Assembly (NCBI RefSeq): GCF_025642785.1
Contig: NZ_JANZKU010000005.1
Location: 186,001-250,000 of the forward strand
Length of the DNA: 64,000 nt
DNA from: Pseudomonas sp. RIT-PI-AD
Lineage (GTDB): Bacteria; Pseudomonadota; Gammaproteobacteria; Pseudomonadales; Pseudomonadaceae
Direction of reading: 5' to 3'
The notes beneath the pieces are model-generated. The model was not told the origin of the DNA. It was given only the letters and a program-made list of their open reading frames with translations, and did not search any database. The stretch's first letter is position 1. Every line of letters starts with the position of its first letter. Both the position numbers and the translations under genes were made by a program. Below are positions 33,816 through 47,404 of the stretch, piece after piece.

Positions 33816-34262
33816 TCAATTGCCGGTACGGATCAGGTCGAGGGGGAAGCGTTCGCCGGCGAGGTAGTCGTCCACGCAGCGCAGCACCAGGCGGCTCCGC
33901 CAGCGCTCGGGCTGGGCGGCGAGCTCCTCCCGGGTCAGCCAGTGCGGGCCGATGATGCCCTCGTCGAGCGGACTGTCCGCCAGGTGTCGCACGGGCTTGC
34001 CGGCGAAACATACGCGTTGGTAGGTCACGCCATTGCCGGGGGAGGTATAGAGGTAGATGCCGGTCACCGCGGTGAGCTCGACTTCCCAGCCGGTTTCCTC
34101 GAGGGTTTCCCGTATCGCAGCCTGGATCAGACTTTCGTCGGCTTCCAAATGGCCGGCAGGCTGGTTAAATACGGCGCGGCCATCGGCGTACTCTTCTACC
34201 AATAGAAAGCGACCCTGATCTTCGACGACCGTGGCGACGGTGACGTGGGGGGTGAAGCGCAT
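33816..34262 (-). CDS. NUDIX hydrolase (NudJ-like)
   Basis: A 148-residue NUDIX pyrophosphohydrolase. The NUDIX box is complete, from GHLEADES through REtLEETGW (residues about 37-60), so metal binding and catalysis should be intact. The N-terminus TPHVTVATVVEDQGRFLLVEEY resembles the NudJ/YmfB group, which acts on nucleoside and thiamine pyrophosphates and is commonly found beside mnmA. It lies 109 bases upstream of mnmA in the same direction. Confidence 0.88.
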   Translation of the reverse strand: MRFTPHVTVATVVEDQGRFLLVEEYADGRAVFNQPAGHLEADESLIQAAIRETLEETGWEVELTAVTGIYLYTSPGNGVTYQRVCFAGKPVRHLADSPLDEGIIGPHWLTREELAAQPERWRSRLVLRCVDDYLAGERFPLDLIRTGN

Positions 34263-34372
34263 CTGGGTTCCTCCGTGGAAGCATCGTGCCGACCATGGTA
34301 TCCCCGTCCACCCTCCACGGGCGAGATCATGATCGAGCTGCTAGGATAATGGCTTCGCGAAAAGAAGCCGCG

Positions 34373-34401
34373 TTGTAGTGTTTCTGTAGTCCGCCTACAA
34401 G
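34373..34401. promoter_or_regulatory. operator-like TGTAG cluster, distal copy, upstream of icd
   Basis: TTGTAGTG is followed by TTTCTGTAG-N5-CTACAAG (34381-34401). The latter 21-base pattern recurs exactly, apart from the five spacer bases, at 34473-34493. Spaced inverted arms suggest a dimeric repressor site. Confidence 0.45.
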
Positions 34402-34472
34402 ACCTCTGAAAGGTCCGCGCGCCGTGGCTTTTACGAGGTGTCGAGTCATTCCGGGGGGCAAAAAGGCGTGAC

Positions 34473-34493
34473 TTTCTGTAGAAAAACTACAAG
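34473..34493. promoter_or_regulatory. operator-like TGTAG palindrome, proximal copy, upstream of icd
   Basis: TTTCTGTAG-AAAAA-CTACAAG, the second copy of the pattern at 34381, starting 92 bases further on and ending 88 bases before the icd start codon. The arms TGTAG/CTACA are perfectly inverted. Confidence 0.45.
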
Positions 34494-34580
34494 AATGTTC
34501 CGCCTTTCCGAGACCCAAGTTCCACCTGCCACGCCTATTCGCGGGGCAGATGTCAGACCACGAAAACAACGGAGTCCAGC

Positions 34581-35837
34581 ATGGGATACCAAAAGATCCA
34601 GGTGCCTGCGGGCGGTGACAAAATTACCGTCAATGCCGATATGTCCCTGAGCGTGCCGAACAACCCGATCATCCCCTACATCGAGGGTGACGGTATCGGC
34701 ATCGACATCAGCCCGGTGATGATCAAGGTCGTCGACGCCGCAGTCGCCAAGGCCTACGGCGGCGAGCGCAAGATCGCCTGGATGGAAGTCTACGCCGGCG
34801 AGAAAGCCACCCAGGTCTACGACCAGGATACCTGGCTGCCGAAAGAAACCCTGGAAGCCGTGCGCGACTACGTTGTTTCGATCAAGGGCCCGCTGACCAC
34901 GCCGGTAGGCGGCGGTATCCGTTCCCTGAACGTTGCGCTGCGCCAAGAGCTCGACCTGTACGTTTGCCAGCGTCCGGTTCGCTGGTTCACCGGCGTGCCC
35001 AGCCCGGTGAAAAAGCCCGGCGACGTGGACATGATCATCTTCCGCGAGAACTCGGAAGACATCTACGCCGGCGTCGAGTGGAAAGCCGGTTCGCCGGAAG
35101 CGGAAAAGGTCATCAAGTTCCTCACCGAGGAAATGGGCGTCAAGAAGATCCGCTTCACTGAAAACTGCGGCATCGGCATCAAGCCGGTTTCCCTGGAAGG
35201 CACCAAGCGCCTGGTGCGCAAGGCGCTCCAGTACGCAGTGGACAACGATCGCAGCTCCGTGACCATCGTCCATAAAGGCAACATCATGAAGTTCACCGAA
35301 GGTGCCTTCAAGGAATGGGGCTACGAAGTGGCGCGCGACGAGTTCGGTGCCGAGCTGCTGGATGGAGGCCCCTGGATGCAGTTCAAGAATCCGAAAACCG
35401 GCAAGAATGTCGTGGTCAAGGACGTGATCGCCGACGCCATGCTGCAACAGATTCTGCTGCGTCCCGCGGAATACGACGTGATCGCCACCCTCAACCTCAA
35501 CGGCGATTACCTGTCCGATGCGCTGGCGGCCGAAGTTGGCGGCATCGGTATCGCACCCGGCGCGAACCTGTCCGACACCGTCGCCATGTTCGAGGCGACC
35601 CACGGTACGGCGCCCAAGTACGCTGGCCAGGACAAGGTCAACCCCGGCTCGCTGATCCTCTCCGCCGAGATGATGCTTCGCCACATGGGCTGGACCGAGG
35701 CTGCCGATCTCATCATCAAGGGCACCGAAGGTGCCATCGCCGCGAAGAAGGTCACTTATGACTTCGAGCGCTTGATGGAAGGCGCACAGCTCCAGTCGTG
35801 CTCGCAGTTCGGCGACGCCACCATCGCCCACATGTAA
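34581..35837 (+). CDS. icd: NADP-dependent isocitrate dehydrogenase
   Basis: Icd, the dimeric NADP-dependent isocitrate dehydrogenase of the TCA cycle, 418 residues. Substrate-binding residues lie in the region around [26 protein letters not shown], which contains the serine phosphorylated by AceK in enterobacteria. The C-terminal [20 protein letters not shown] motif is diagnostic. CGGAG precedes the ATG. It competes with isocitrate lyase for isocitrate; both genes carry TGTAG-type palindromes upstream. Confidence 0.97.
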   Translation: MGYQKIQVPAGGDKITVNADMSLSVPNNPIIPYIEGDGIGIDISPVMIKVVDAAVAKAYGGERKIAWMEVYAGEKATQVYDQDTWLPKETLEAVRDYVVSIKGPLTTPVGGGIRSLNVALRQELDLYVCQRPVRWFTGVPSPVKKPGDVDMIIFRENSEDIYAGVEWKAGSPEAEKVIKFLTEEMGVKKIRFTENCGIGIKPVSLEGTKRLVRKALQYAVDNDRSSVTIVHKGNIMKFTEGAFKEWGYEVARDEFGAELLDGGPWMQFKNPKTGKNVVVKDVIADAMLQQILLRPAEYDVIATLNLNGDYLSDALAAEVGGIGIAPGANLSDTVAMFEATHGTAPKYAGQDKVNPGSLILSAEMMLRHMGWTEAADLIIKGTEGAIAAKKVTYDFERLMEGAQLQSCSQFGDATIAHM

Positions 35838-35850
35838 GCGATGCTGGACG

Positions 35851-35881
35851 AAAAAAGCCGGTCATATGACCGGCTTTTTTT
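35851..35881 (+). terminator. bidirectional terminator between icd and cspD
   Basis: AAAAAAGCCGGTCATATGACCGGCTTTTTT-type structure: arms of nine bases around a central palindrome, with an A-run on one side and a T-run on the other, so it can end both convergent transcripts. Confidence 0.93.
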
Positions 35882-35902
35882 ATGTCCTAAATCGAGTAGG
35901 AC

Positions 35903-36166
35903 TCAAACCTCAGCCGGACTCCTTTCGGGCTGGGTGATGGGCGTGGTGGTCGCTGGAGTGGCTGTCGCTGCCTGAATGTTCACGGCATGCAGTCCTTTGG
36001 GGCCCTGCAAAATATCGAAGCTCACGGGCTGACCTGCCTTGAGTGTTTTATATCCGTCCATTTGGATGGCCGAGTAGTGGGCGAATAGGTCCTCATCTCT
36101 GCCGTCGGCCACAATGAACCCGTAGCCTTTGGCGTTGTTGAACCACTTGACCTTACCGCTAAGCAT
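35903..36166 (-). CDS. cspD: cold-shock-like protein CspD
   Basis: An 87-residue cold-shock-domain protein of the CspD type, a single-stranded nucleic acid binder linked to stationary phase. RNP motifs KGYGFIV and DLFAHYSAI are intact. A 20-residue threonine/alanine-rich tail follows the domain. The start MLSGKVKWF is preceded by GAGGG; six in-frame codons upstream are excluded. It is divergent from clpS, an arrangement conserved in gammaproteobacteria. Confidence 0.93.
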   Translation of the reverse strand: MLSGKVKWFNNAKGYGFIVADGRDEDLFAHYSAIQMDGYKTLKAGQPVSFDILQGPKGLHAVNIQAATATPATTTPITQPERSPAEV

Positions 36167-36186
36167 GCTGATATCCCTCTGCAAAG

Positions 36187-36204
36187 TACTCCATCACTGG
36201 AGTA
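36187..36204. other. inverted repeat in the cspD leader
   Basis: TACTCCA-TCAC-TGGAGTA, a perfect seven-base inverted repeat ending 21 bases upstream of the cspD start codon. It could be an operator or a hairpin near the ribosome binding site. Confidence 0.4.
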
Positions 36205-36258
36205 TCATCCACTTCGACTCCGCGCGAACAACCATGTCGGCGAGGACGCGGAACCCCT

Positions 36259-36276
36259 AATACCCGAATGGGTATT
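36259..36276. other. inverted repeat between cspD and clpS
   Basis: AATACCC-GAAT-GGGTATT, a perfect seven-base inverted repeat roughly midway between the divergent cspD and clpS genes. It may be an operator shared by both promoters. Confidence 0.35.
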
Positions 36277-36390
36277 CCATTGTTTGTAACACCCTTTCGC
36301 CGTTAGTCAAGGCGAGGCTACGACCGGTTGAGAAGCTGGTCAAAATCCTTCAGCCTTTCGATCCTATCCAGTCGCGAACATTTTCCCAGC

Positions 36391-36753
36391 ATGCATGCAA
36401 CCAGCGAGATTCGACTAACATTCAATCAGGATCATGCCTCGCCCCACGAGGACGACGCTTCCGGCGTGGCCGTGCAGGAAGCGAAGCCCGCGTTGCAAGC
36501 TCCACCGATGTACAAGGTGATTTTGTTCAACGATGACTACACCCCGATGGATTTCGTTGTCGAAGTATTGGAAGTCTTCTTCAACATGAATCGGGAGCTG
36601 GCAACCAAGATCATGCTGGTCGTCCATACAGAGGGGCGGGCAGTGTGCGGCCTCTACACCCGCGATATTGCCGAAACGAAGGCCATGCAAGTCAATCAAT
36701 ACGCGAGAGAAAGCCAGCATCCGCTACTCTGTGAAATTGAGAAGGACGGTTAA
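36391..36753 (+). CDS. clpS: ATP-dependent Clp protease adaptor ClpS
   Basis: ClpS, the N-recognin that delivers proteins with destabilising N-terminal residues to ClpAP. 120 residues. The conserved core [22 protein letters not shown] includes the substrate-pocket residues, and [19 protein letters not shown] matches the family. The start MHATSEIRL is the usual Pseudomonas N-terminus. clpA follows 29 bases downstream. The aminoacyl-transferases that create N-degrons (bpt, aat) are also close by. Confidence 0.96.
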   Translation: MHATSEIRLTFNQDHASPHEDDASGVAVQEAKPALQAPPMYKVILFNDDYTPMDFVVEVLEVFFNMNRELATKIMLVVHTEGRAVCGLYTRDIAETKAMQVNQYARESQHPLLCEIEKDG

Positions 36754-36782
36754 ATCCGGCCGCTAGGGTATGAGGTGAAGCT

Positions 36783-39053
36783 ATGTTGAACCGAGAGCTC
36801 GAAGTCACCCTCAATCTCGCCTTCAAGGAGGCTCGTTCAAAACGTCATGAATTCATGACGGTCGAGCATCTGCTGCTGGCCCTTTTGGATAACGAAGCCG
36901 CCGCCACGGTGCTGCGGTCCTGCGGTGCCAACCTGGATAAGCTTCGCCATGACCTCCAAGAGTTCATCGACTCCACGACGCCCCTGATTCCCCAGCACGA
37001 TGAGGAGCGCGAAACGCAGCCCACGCTTGGGTTCCAACGGGTTCTGCAACGCGCCGTTTTCCACGTGCAGAGCTCGGGGAAAAGGGAGGTCACCGGCGCC
37101 AACGTGCTGGTGGCCATCTTCAGCGAGCAGGAAAGCCAGGCCGTTTTCCTGCTCAAGCAGCAGAGCGTGGCGCGAATCGATGTCGTCAATTACATCGCGC
37201 ATGGCATTTCCAAGGTGCCGGGTAACGCCGAACAGCACGATAGCGAGCAGGATATGCAGGATGAGGAGGGTGGAGAGTCTTCTTCTTCGGGGCATCCGCT
37301 GGATGCCTACACCAGCAATCTGAACGAGCTGGCGCGCCAGGGGCGCATAGATCCTCTGGTAGGCCGCGAGAGCGAAGTGGAAAGGGTCGCGCAGATTCTT
37401 GCGCGTCGACGCAAGAACAACCCTCTCTTGGTGGGTGAGGCGGGTGTCGGTAAGACCGCCATCGCCGAGGGTTTGGCCAAACGCATCGTCGATAATCAGG
37501 TCCCCGACCTGTTGGCCGAAAGCGTGGTTTATTCCCTGGATCTCGGCGCCTTGCTCGCCGGTACGAAGTACCGGGGCGATTTCGAGAAGCGCTTCAAGGC
37601 ACTGCTGAACGAATTGCGCAAACGGCCCCACGCCATTCTATTCATCGACGAGATCCACACGATCATCGGGGCCGGCGCGGCTTCGGGTGGCGTGATGGAT
37701 GCCTCCAACCTGCTCAAGCCCCTGTTGTCCTCCGGGGAGATCCGTTGCATCGGTTCCACGACCTTCCAGGAGTTCCGCGGCATCTTCGAGAAGGATCGCG
37801 CTTTGGCCAGGCGTTTCCAGAAAGTGGACGTCACCGAGCCCTCCGTTGAGGACACCGTGGGCATTCTCAAGGGCCTCAAGGCACGTTTCGAGCAGCATCA
37901 TCACATCGAATACAGCGATGAGGCGCTGCGCGCCGCCGCCGAACTGGCTGCGCGCTACATCAATGACAGGCACATGCCCGACAAGGCCATCGACGTGATC
38001 GACGAGGCCGGTGCCTATCAGCGGCTACAGCCCGAGGAAAAGCGCGCCAAGCGGATCGAGGTGGCTCAGGTCGAGGATATCGTCGCGAAGATCGCGCGTA
38101 TTCCTCCCAAGCACGTCAGCAGCTCCGACAAGGAGCTTCTGCGCAACTTGGAGCGCGATCTCAAGCTCACCGTGTTCGGCCAGGATGCCGCCATCGATTC
38201 GTTGTCGACTGCGATCAAACTTTCGCGGGCGGGCTTGAAGTCGCCGGACAAGCCGGTGGGATCGTTCCTCTTCGCGGGCCCCACGGGTGTCGGCAAGACA
38301 GAAGCAGCGCGGCAGTTGGCCAAGGCTTTGGGCATCGAGCTCGTGCGTTTCGACATGTCCGAGTACATGGAGCGGCACACCGTCTCGCGTCTGATCGGTG
38401 CGCCACCCGGCTACGTCGGTTTCGATCAAGGCGGATTGCTGACCGAGGCCATCACCAAGACGCCTCACTGCGTGTTGTTGCTGGATGAGATCGAGAAGGC
38501 GCACCCCGAGGTCTTCAATCTACTCCTGCAGGTGATGGACCACGGCACCTTGACCGACAACAACGGGCGCAAGGCTGATTTCCGTAACGTGATCCTGATC
38601 ATGACCACCAATGCGGGCGCCGAGACTGCGGCGCGGGCCTCCATTGGCTTCACCCATCAGGACCACACGTCGGATGCGATGGAGGTAATCAAGAAGAGCT
38701 TCACGCCGGAATTCCGCAATCGCCTGGATACCATCATTCAGTTCGGCCGCTTGAGCCACGAAGTCATCAAAAGCATCGTGGACAAGTTCCTCACCGAAAT
38801 GCAGGCTCAGCTCGAAGACAAGCGTGTCCAGTTGGAAGTTACCGATGCGGCACGCGACTGGCTGGCGAAGAGCGGGTATGACGTGCAGATGGGGGCTCGT
38901 CCGATGGCGCGTCTCATCCAGGACAAGATCAAGCGGCCCCTGGCCGAAGAAATCCTGTTCGGGGAGCTGGCGGAGCATGGTGGGGTGGTGCATGTCGATG
39001 TAGTCGAGGGTGAATTGACTTTCGACTTCGAGACGGCCGCTGAGATGGCCTGA
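36783..39053 (+). CDS. clpA: ATP-dependent Clp protease ATP-binding subunit ClpA
   Basis: ClpA, the AAA+ unfoldase partner of ClpP, 756 residues. The N-terminal Clp-N repeats bind ClpS. Two AAA modules follow, with Walker A motifs GEAGVGKTA near residue 218 and GPTGVGKTE near 500, and Walker B motifs ILFIDEIH and [13 protein letters not shown]. Length and order are standard. It is co-directional with clpS and ends at a strong terminator. Confidence 0.97.
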   Translation: MLNRELEVTLNLAFKEARSKRHEFMTVEHLLLALLDNEAAATVLRSCGANLDKLRHDLQEFIDSTTPLIPQHDEERETQPTLGFQRVLQRAVFHVQSSGKREVTGANVLVAIFSEQESQAVFLLKQQSVARIDVVNYIAHGISKVPGNAEQHDSEQDMQDEEGGESSSSGHPLDAYTSNLNELARQGRIDPLVGRESEVERVAQILARRRKNNPLLVGEAGVGKTAIAEGLAKRIVDNQVPDLLAESVVYSLDLGALLAGTKYRGDFEKRFKALLNELRKRPHAILFIDEIHTIIGAGAASGGVMDASNLLKPLLSSGEIRCIGSTTFQEFRGIFEKDRALARRFQKVDVTEPSVEDTVGILKGLKARFEQHHHIEYSDEALRAAAELAARYINDRHMPDKAIDVIDEAGAYQRLQPEEKRAKRIEVAQVEDIVAKIARIPPKHVSSSDKELLRNLERDLKLTVFGQDAAIDSLSTAIKLSRAGLKSPDKPVGSFLFAGPTGVGKTEAARQLAKALGIELVRFDMSEYMERHTVSRLIGAPPGYVGFDQGGLLTEAITKTPHCVLLLDEIEKAHPEVFNLLLQVMDHGTLTDNNGRKADFRNVILIMTTNAGAETAARASIGFTHQDHTSDAMEVIKKSFTPEFRNRLDTIIQFGRLSHEVIKSIVDKFLTEMQAQLEDKRVQLEVTDAARDWLAKSGYDVQMGARPMARLIQDKIKRPLAEEILFGELAEHGGVVHVDVVEGELTFDFETAAEMA

Positions 39054-39070
39054 CCTCTTGCGGAGCTTGT

Positions 39071-39099
39071 AAAAACGCCCGGTCATGCCGGGCGTTTTC
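39071..39099 (+). terminator. rho-independent terminator of clpA
   Basis: AAAAACGCCCGG-TCAT-CCGGGCGTTTT hairpin 18 bases after the clpA stop codon, followed by a T-run. The A-run on the other side suggests some bidirectional activity for infA. Confidence 0.9.
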
Positions 39100-39167
39100 A
39101 TTACACAGGGCAGCGTGCTTGTATGCCTGCCGCTGCCATGCGTGGGGGTGTGTGGGGCGGGGGAGAC

Positions 39168-39386
39168 TCAGCGAGCGCGGTAGGTGATGCGGCCCTTGCT
39201 CAGGTCGTAGGGCGTCAACTCTACGCGTACTTTATCGCCAGTCAGAATGCGGATGTAATTCTTGCGCATTTTCCCAGAGATATGCGCGGTAACGACGTGC
39301 CCGTTTTCCAACTCCACACGAAACATGGTGTTGGGCAGGGTGTCGACGACAGTACCTTCCATTTCGAAGCTGTCTTCTTTCGACAT
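39168..39386 (-). CDS. infA: translation initiation factor IF-1
   Basis: IF-1, the 72-residue S1/OB-fold factor that binds the 30S A site. The full family sequence pattern is present, from [13 protein letters not shown] through [14 protein letters not shown] to the C-terminal KGRITYRAR. It is convergent with clpA. The infA, bpt, aat order on one strand next to clpA is conserved in Pseudomonas. Confidence 0.97.
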
Positions 39387-39485
39387 GCAGTAGAACCCTC
39401 GGTATCAATGGCTGGCCGAGTGCAAGTCGCAGTCGGCAAAAACGGCATGCATTGTGCCTGAAATATGCCTAATTCGCCAAGGGTT

Positions 39486-40193
39486 TCAACTGAGGCTGGC
39501 CCAGCGCTGATTTATGAAAAGCTCGATTGGCCGGTATTGAGTCTTGTAATTCATCTTGCGGCAGTTCCTGATCCAATAGCCGAGATAAACCGCATGCAGG
39601 CCAAGTCGCAGGCTCTCGCCTATCTGCCAGAGGATCGCATAGCGCCCCAGACTCCGCCGTTCCTCGTCGGGATCATAGAAGGTGTAGACCGCGGACAACC
39701 CGTTGGGCAGCACATCTGTGACGGCCACCGCCAGCAGGCGACCCGCCTGGCGGAATTCGTAGAAGCGTGAAAAGGGCAGGTCACGGACCAGGAAGGTGGA
39801 GAATTGGTCCCGACTGGGCGGGTACATGTCGCCGTCGGCATGCCGCAGTTCGATGTAGCGGGCGTAGAGCTCGTAGTACTCTTCGGTGAATGCGGGATGG
39901 CAGGCGTTCACCTGTAGATCGGCATTCCGATTGAGGATCTTGCGTTGCTGGCGATTCGGTGAAAACCCTTCTGCGGGAATGCGCGCGGGAATGCAGGCAT
40001 TGCAGCGCTGGCAATGCGGCCGGTAGAGGTGATCGCCGCTGCGACGGAAGCCCATCTCCGAGAGTTCGGCATAGACCTGCGCATCCATGGGCTGACTCGG
40101 GTCCAGGAACAGCGTAGTCGCCTGTTCTTCGGACAAGTAGCTGCAGGGATGGGGCTGAGTGGCATAAAACTTCAGGCGAGCCAGCTCGGTCAT
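39486..40193 (-). CDS. bpt: aspartate/glutamate leucyltransferase (arginyltransferase family)
   Basis: A 235-residue member of the Ate1/Bpt family. In bacteria the Bpt enzyme adds leucine to proteins with N-terminal aspartate or glutamate, marking them for ClpS-ClpAP. The N-terminal cysteine motif is visible as [15 protein letters not shown], and the C-terminal half is the GNAT-like transferase with [21 protein letters not shown]. The start MTELARLKF follows a GAGG-type site. It sits between infA and aat, in line with its role in the N-degron pathway. Confidence 0.93.
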   Translation of the reverse strand: MTELARLKFYATQPHPCSYLSEEQATTLFLDPSQPMDAQVYAELSEMGFRRSGDHLYRPHCQRCNACIPARIPAEGFSPNRQQRKILNRNADLQVNACHPAFTEEYYELYARYIELRHADGDMYPPSRDQFSTFLVRDLPFSRFYEFRQAGRLLAVAVTDVLPNGLSAVYTFYDPDEERRSLGRYAILWQIGESLRLGLHAVYLGYWIRNCRKMNYKTQYRPIELFINQRWASLS

Positions 40194-40246
40194 GGTCGCA
40201 CCTCTGGAAACCCTCGAGTAAGTGTATGCCAGGCTAGGGTAGTCGC

Positions 40247-40927
40247 CTAGGCGACCCAATCGGCACTGGACGGCAGGTCGAGATGGCGGTGCAGGTAGGT
40301 GCCGAACTCGCCGCGGGAAATCGAACGTGCGCCGAGGCTGATCAGGTGCCCGGTGGGCATCTGGCAGTCGATCAGAACGAAACCCCAGGCCTGCAAGTGT
40401 TCGACGAGGGTGACGAATCCTACTTTAGAGGCATTGTCGGCGCGGCTGAACATGGATTCCCCGAAATACAGCTGGCCTATGGCGAGCCCGTACAGCCCGC
40501 CGACCAATTCCTGCTCGCGCCACACTTCCACGGAGTGAGCCAGGTCGCGGCGATGCAGTTCGATATAGGCGCTTTGCATCTCCGGCGTGATCCAGGTCCC
40601 GTCGGCATAGGTTCTGGGGGCGGCGCACGCGGCGATGACCCTGGGGAAGGCCTGGTCGAAGGTGACGCGATAGCGGGCTTGACGCAGGCACTTACCCAGG
40701 CTGCGGGAGATATGCAGCTCTTGGGGGAAGAGCACCGTTCTCGGGTCCGGTGACCACCAGAGGATAGGCTGGCCCGCCTCGAACCAGGGAAAGCAGCCGT
40801 GGCGATAGGCTCGATAAAGCCGCTCGGCGGACAAGTCCCCGCCAGCGGCGAGCAAGCCATTGGGCTGGCGCATGGCTTGTTCCAGTGGAGGGAACTCGTA
40901 GGCGTCGCGTTTCAGCCAGGTCAGCAT
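40247..40927 (-). CDS. aat: leucyl/phenylalanyl-tRNA-protein transferase
   Basis: Aat, which transfers Leu or Phe from tRNA to proteins with N-terminal Lys or Arg for ClpS-ClpAP degradation. 226 residues. The family motifs [26 protein letters not shown] and [14 protein letters not shown] are intact, and [20 protein letters not shown] forms the catalytic region. It lies between trxB and bpt on the same strand. Confidence 0.96.
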   Translation of the reverse strand: MLTWLKRDAYEFPPLEQAMRQPNGLLAAGGDLSAERLYRAYRHGCFPWFEAGQPILWWSPDPRTVLFPQELHISRSLGKCLRQARYRVTFDQAFPRVIAACAAPRTYADGTWITPEMQSAYIELHRRDLAHSVEVWREQELVGGLYGLAIGQLYFGESMFSRADNASKVGFVTLVEHLQAWGFVLIDCQMPTGHLISLGARSISRGEFGTYLHRHLDLPSSADWVA

Positions 40928-40947
40928 GACGTGCAGCCGGTAGGGGA

Positions 40948-40971
40948 GGGCAGCGCGTCGACGCGCTGCCC
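40948..40971. other. 24-base perfect palindrome after trxB
   Basis: Twelve-base arms GGGCAGCGCGTC and GACGCGCTGCCC meet without a spacer, seven bases beyond the trxB stop codon. It can form a strong hairpin but has no T-run, so it may stabilise the trxB 3' end rather than terminate. Confidence 0.55.
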
Positions 40972-40977
40972 GGGCCC

Positions 40978-41988
<1,011 letters not shown>

Positions 41989-42744
41989 TTACTTCTTGCT
42001 GGCGGCAATCAGGTCGCGAATGTGCTGGGCGCGCTCGGCGCTGGCCGGGTGGGAAGACAACATGCTGTGGTCGTCGCCTTCGGATTTGGAGAACTTGTCC
42101 ATGGCGGTGGCGAGGCCGGTGGGATCGATCTTGCGCTTGGTCAGCAACTGAACGGAGAAGGCGTCGGCATCGCTTTCCTGGGATTGGGAGAACTGCGAGT
42201 TGATCAGCGCTTCGCCCAGCGCACCGTAGTCGGAACTGGACAGGGATGAGACGGCCGCGTTGCTGGAGGACGCTGCGGTCTGGCGCGCGGCTTGGGTGGC
42301 GTAGGCCATCTGCAGGCGCTTCTTGGTGTGGCCGAGTGCGACGTGGCCCATTTCGTGACCGAGGACGCCTTCCACTTCGTTGTCGTTGAGGGTGTCCATC
42401 AGGCCGCTGTAGACCCGCACGCAGCCGTTGGCCATGGCCCAGGCGTTCTCTTCCTTGGTGAGGTAGACCTTGTAGTTGACCGGGACTCCGTCGATGTCGT
42501 TGCCGAGGGCCTTGGCGATCTTGTTCAGGCGCTGGGTGTACTTGCTGCTGGCGGGGGCGACCTTGTTGCTTTTGTCCATTTCAGCGCAGGCGCCATCGGA
42601 GAGCTTCTTCACCTCGGCATCGCTCAGGGTGGCCGCTTTGAAGGCGGAGACGCCGCTATCCATCAGGCCGCTGGCCTCGAAGTTCTGGCAGCCGCCCATC
42701 AAGGCGACGGCGGCGACGAGACTGGCAAGTTTATGAATTTTCAT
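41989..42744 (-). CDS. M48 family metalloprotease lipoprotein
   Basis: A 251-residue putative outer-membrane or periplasmic metalloprotease. A lipoprotein signal peptide ends in LMGGC (Cys19). The zinc motif HEMGH is at residues 130-134 and the third-ligand motif ESDADAF begins at Glu190, so the active site looks complete. It resembles LoiP/YcaL-type quality-control proteases. It is divergent from ftsK and separated from trxB by a short gap. Confidence 0.9.
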   Translation of the reverse strand: MKIHKLASLVAAVALMGGCQNFEASGLMDSGVSAFKAATLSDAEVKKLSDGACAEMDKSNKVAPASSKYTQRLNKIAKALGNDIDGVPVNYKVYLTKEENAWAMANGCVRVYSGLMDTLNDNEVEGVLGHEMGHVALGHTKKRLQMAYATQAARQTAASSSNAAVSSLSSSDYGALGEALINSQFSQSQESDADAFSVQLLTKRKIDPTGLATAMDKFSKSEGDDHSMLSSHPASAERAQHIRDLIAASKK

Positions 42745-43016
42745 GGCGGACAGGATCCTTTGCTGTTGAGATGAAGGAGCGCCGGTGGACGTTAATCCGG
42801 CGGCCAGCGAGTATATAAGAGGGTTACGCTGTCACATTGCGGAGTGTTTCTCTCTTTGAGACATCATTTTCATGGCCCCTGAACTCTGCGTCCGAGCTGA
42901 GCGGCGCTCGTCCCGACAATGATCCTCAGGCTGGCGTCACGTTGGCAAAGCCTTACAATGGCGGGCTTTCGATGTTCAAAGTTCTAGGCGCCGCGAGCGC
43001 AGGAAAAAAACGCGTT

Positions 43017-45428
<2,412 letters not shown>

Positions 45429-45450
45429 ACCCCTGATGCACGAGGATTCC

Positions 45451-46077
45451 ATGCGACTGATCCGCATGCTGTTGATCGCTTTTCTGAGTGTCACCGCCTT
45501 TCACGCCCAAGCCGACGATGCCGCGGCGATCAAGCGCCTGAGCGAGCTGCTGAGCAAGGCCCAGACCATCACCGGTCGCTTCTCCCAACTGACCTTGGAC
45601 GGTTCTGGCACCCAGTTGCAGGAGACTGCCGGCGAGATGAGCCTGAAGCGGCCGGGCCTGTTCCGCTGGCACACCGATGCGCCCCAGGAGCAACTGCTGG
45701 TCTCCAATGGCCAGAAGGTCTGGCTCTACGATCCCGACCTCCAGCAGGTCACCATCCAGACCCTCGATCAGCGCCTGACCCATACCCCGGCGCTGCTGCT
45801 GTCGGGCGACGTGTCCAGCATCAGCGAGAACTTCGAGATCACCCACAAGGAAGCCGGCGATGTGGTCGACTTCATGCTCAAGCCGAAAGCCAAGGACACA
45901 CTCTTCGATAGCCTGCGGCTGTCCTTCCGCGGCGGGGTGGTGAACGACATGCAGTTGATCGACGGTGTCGGCCAGCGCACCAACATCCTGTTCCTCGGGG
46001 TGAAGATGAACCAGCCGCTGGATGCCAAGCAATTCGACTTCCAGATTCCGGCCGGCGCCGACGTGATCCAGGAGTGA
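45451..46077 (+). CDS. lolA: outer-membrane lipoprotein carrier protein LolA
   Basis: LolA, the periplasmic chaperone that carries lipoproteins from LolCDE to LolB. 208 residues with a signal peptide cleaved after FHAQA near residue 21. Family features include the [11 protein letters not shown] stretch and [16 protein letters not shown]. The start MRLIRML follows GAGGA by five bases; five in-frame codons upstream are excluded. It is 22 bases after ftsK and one base before rarA, so co-transcribed. Confidence 0.94.
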   Translation: MRLIRMLLIAFLSVTAFHAQADDAAAIKRLSELLSKAQTITGRFSQLTLDGSGTQLQETAGEMSLKRPGLFRWHTDAPQEQLLVSNGQKVWLYDPDLQQVTIQTLDQRLTHTPALLLSGDVSSISENFEITHKEAGDVVDFMLKPKAKDTLFDSLRLSFRGGVVNDMQLIDGVGQRTNILFLGVKMNQPLDAKQFDFQIPAGADVIQE

Positions 46078-46078
46078 C

Positions 46079-47404
46079 ATGGACCTGTTCCGCAGCGAGC
46101 CCCTGGTCCAGCCTCTAGCGGCGCGGTTGCGCGCCGCCAACCTGGACGAGTACGTCGGCCAGGAGCACATCCTGGGGCCCGGCAAGCCGCTGCGCGAGGC
46201 CCTGGAGCAGGGCGCGCTGCACTCGATGATTTTCTGGGGGCCGCCGGGGGTGGGCAAGACCACCCTGGCGCGGCTTCTCGCGCAGGTCACCGAGGCCCAT
46301 TTCGAAACGCTCTCGGCGGTGCTTTCCGGGGTCAAGGAAATCCGCCAGGCCGTGGAAATGGCCAAGCAACAGGCGGCTCAATATGGCCGCCGGACCATCC
46401 TGTTCGTCGATGAAGTGCATCGCTTCAACAAGAGCCAGCAGGATGCCTTCCTGCCCTATGTGGAAGACGGCACGCTGATCTTCATCGGCGCCACCACGGA
46501 AAACCCATCCTTCGAACTGAATAATGCGCTGCTGTCGCGGGCCCGCGTCTATGTGCTCAAGAGCCTCGACGAGGCCGCCTTGCGCAAGCTGGTGCAGAGG
46601 GCCTTGCACGAAGACAAGGGCTTGGGAAAACGTCGGCTCAGCCTGCCCGAAGAGAGTTTCGCGATCCTCATGGCCGCGGCCGATGGAGATGGGCGACGGT
46701 TGCTCAATTTTCTCGAGAATGCCGCGGACTTGGTGGAGGACGGGGGCGAAATCGACGTCGAGCTGCTGCAGGGCTTGCTCGGCGATGGCCGGCGCCGTTT
46801 CGACAAGGGCGGCGAAGCGTTCTACGACCAGATTTCCGCTTTGCACAAGTCGGTGCGCGGCTCCGACCCGGATGCGACCCTTTATTGGTTCGCGCGGATG
46901 CTCGACGGCGGATGCGATCCGCTGTACATCGCCCGCCGCGTGGTGCGCATGGCCAGCGAGGACATCGGTAACGCCGACCCCCGCGCCCTGAGCCTGTGCC
47001 TGGCGGCCTGGGACGTGCAGGAGCGGCTCGGCAGCCCCGAAGGTGAGCTGGCGGTGGCCCAGGCCCTGGTCTATCTGGCCTGCGCGCCAAAAAGCAATGC
47101 GGTCTACACCGCCTTCAAGGCGGCGATGCGCGACGCCGCCGAGCAGGGATCCCAGGAAGTGCCCCTGCACCTGCGCAACGCGCCCACCAAGCTCATGAAG
47201 CAACTGGGCTATGGCGACGAGTATCGCTATGCCCACGACGAGCCGGACGCCTACGCCGCCGGGGAAGACTATTTCCCCGAACAGATGGCGCCCCGGCGTT
47301 ATTACCAGCCGGTGCCGCGCGGCCTGGAGCTGAAGATCCGCGACAAGCTCGAGCACCTCGATGCCCTCGACCGCGCCAGCCCCCGGCAACGGAGGAAGCC
47401 ATGA
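46079..47404 (+). CDS. rarA: replication-associated recombination protein A
   Basis: RarA (MgsA), a AAA+ clamp-loader-like ATPase acting at stalled forks. 441 residues. Walker A is [14 protein letters not shown] near residue 55, Walker B and sensor are [19 protein letters not shown] and [11 protein letters not shown], and the C-terminal tetramerisation domain carries [22 protein letters not shown]. It begins one base after the lolA stop and overlaps crcB by four bases. Confidence 0.96.
   Translation: MDLFRSEPLVQPLAARLRAANLDEYVGQEHILGPGKPLREALEQGALHSMIFWGPPGVGKTTLARLLAQVTEAHFETLSAVLSGVKEIRQAVEMAKQQAAQYGRRTILFVDEVHRFNKSQQDAFLPYVEDGTLIFIGATTENPSFELNNALLSRARVYVLKSLDEAALRKLVQRALHEDKGLGKRRLSLPEESFAILMAAADGDGRRLLNFLENAADLVEDGGEIDVELLQGLLGDGRRRFDKGGEAFYDQISALHKSVRGSDPDATLYWFARMLDGGCDPLYIARRVVRMASEDIGNADPRALSLCLAAWDVQERLGSPEGELAVAQALVYLACAPKSNAVYTAFKAAMRDAAEQGSQEVPLHLRNAPTKLMKQLGYGDEYRYAHDEPDAYAAGEDYFPEQMAPRRYYQPVPRGLELKIRDKLEHLDALDRASPRQRRKP

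Larger units (their letters stand above)
34263..34580. other. intergenic region between the NUDIX gene and icd
   Basis: About 318 bases containing divergent promoters. It holds a GGCTTC/GAAGCC hairpin (34351-34369) and two TGTAG/CTACA palindromes listed separately. In P. aeruginosa the monomeric isocitrate dehydrogenase gene idh lies here; there is no trace of it in this window. Confidence 0.55.
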
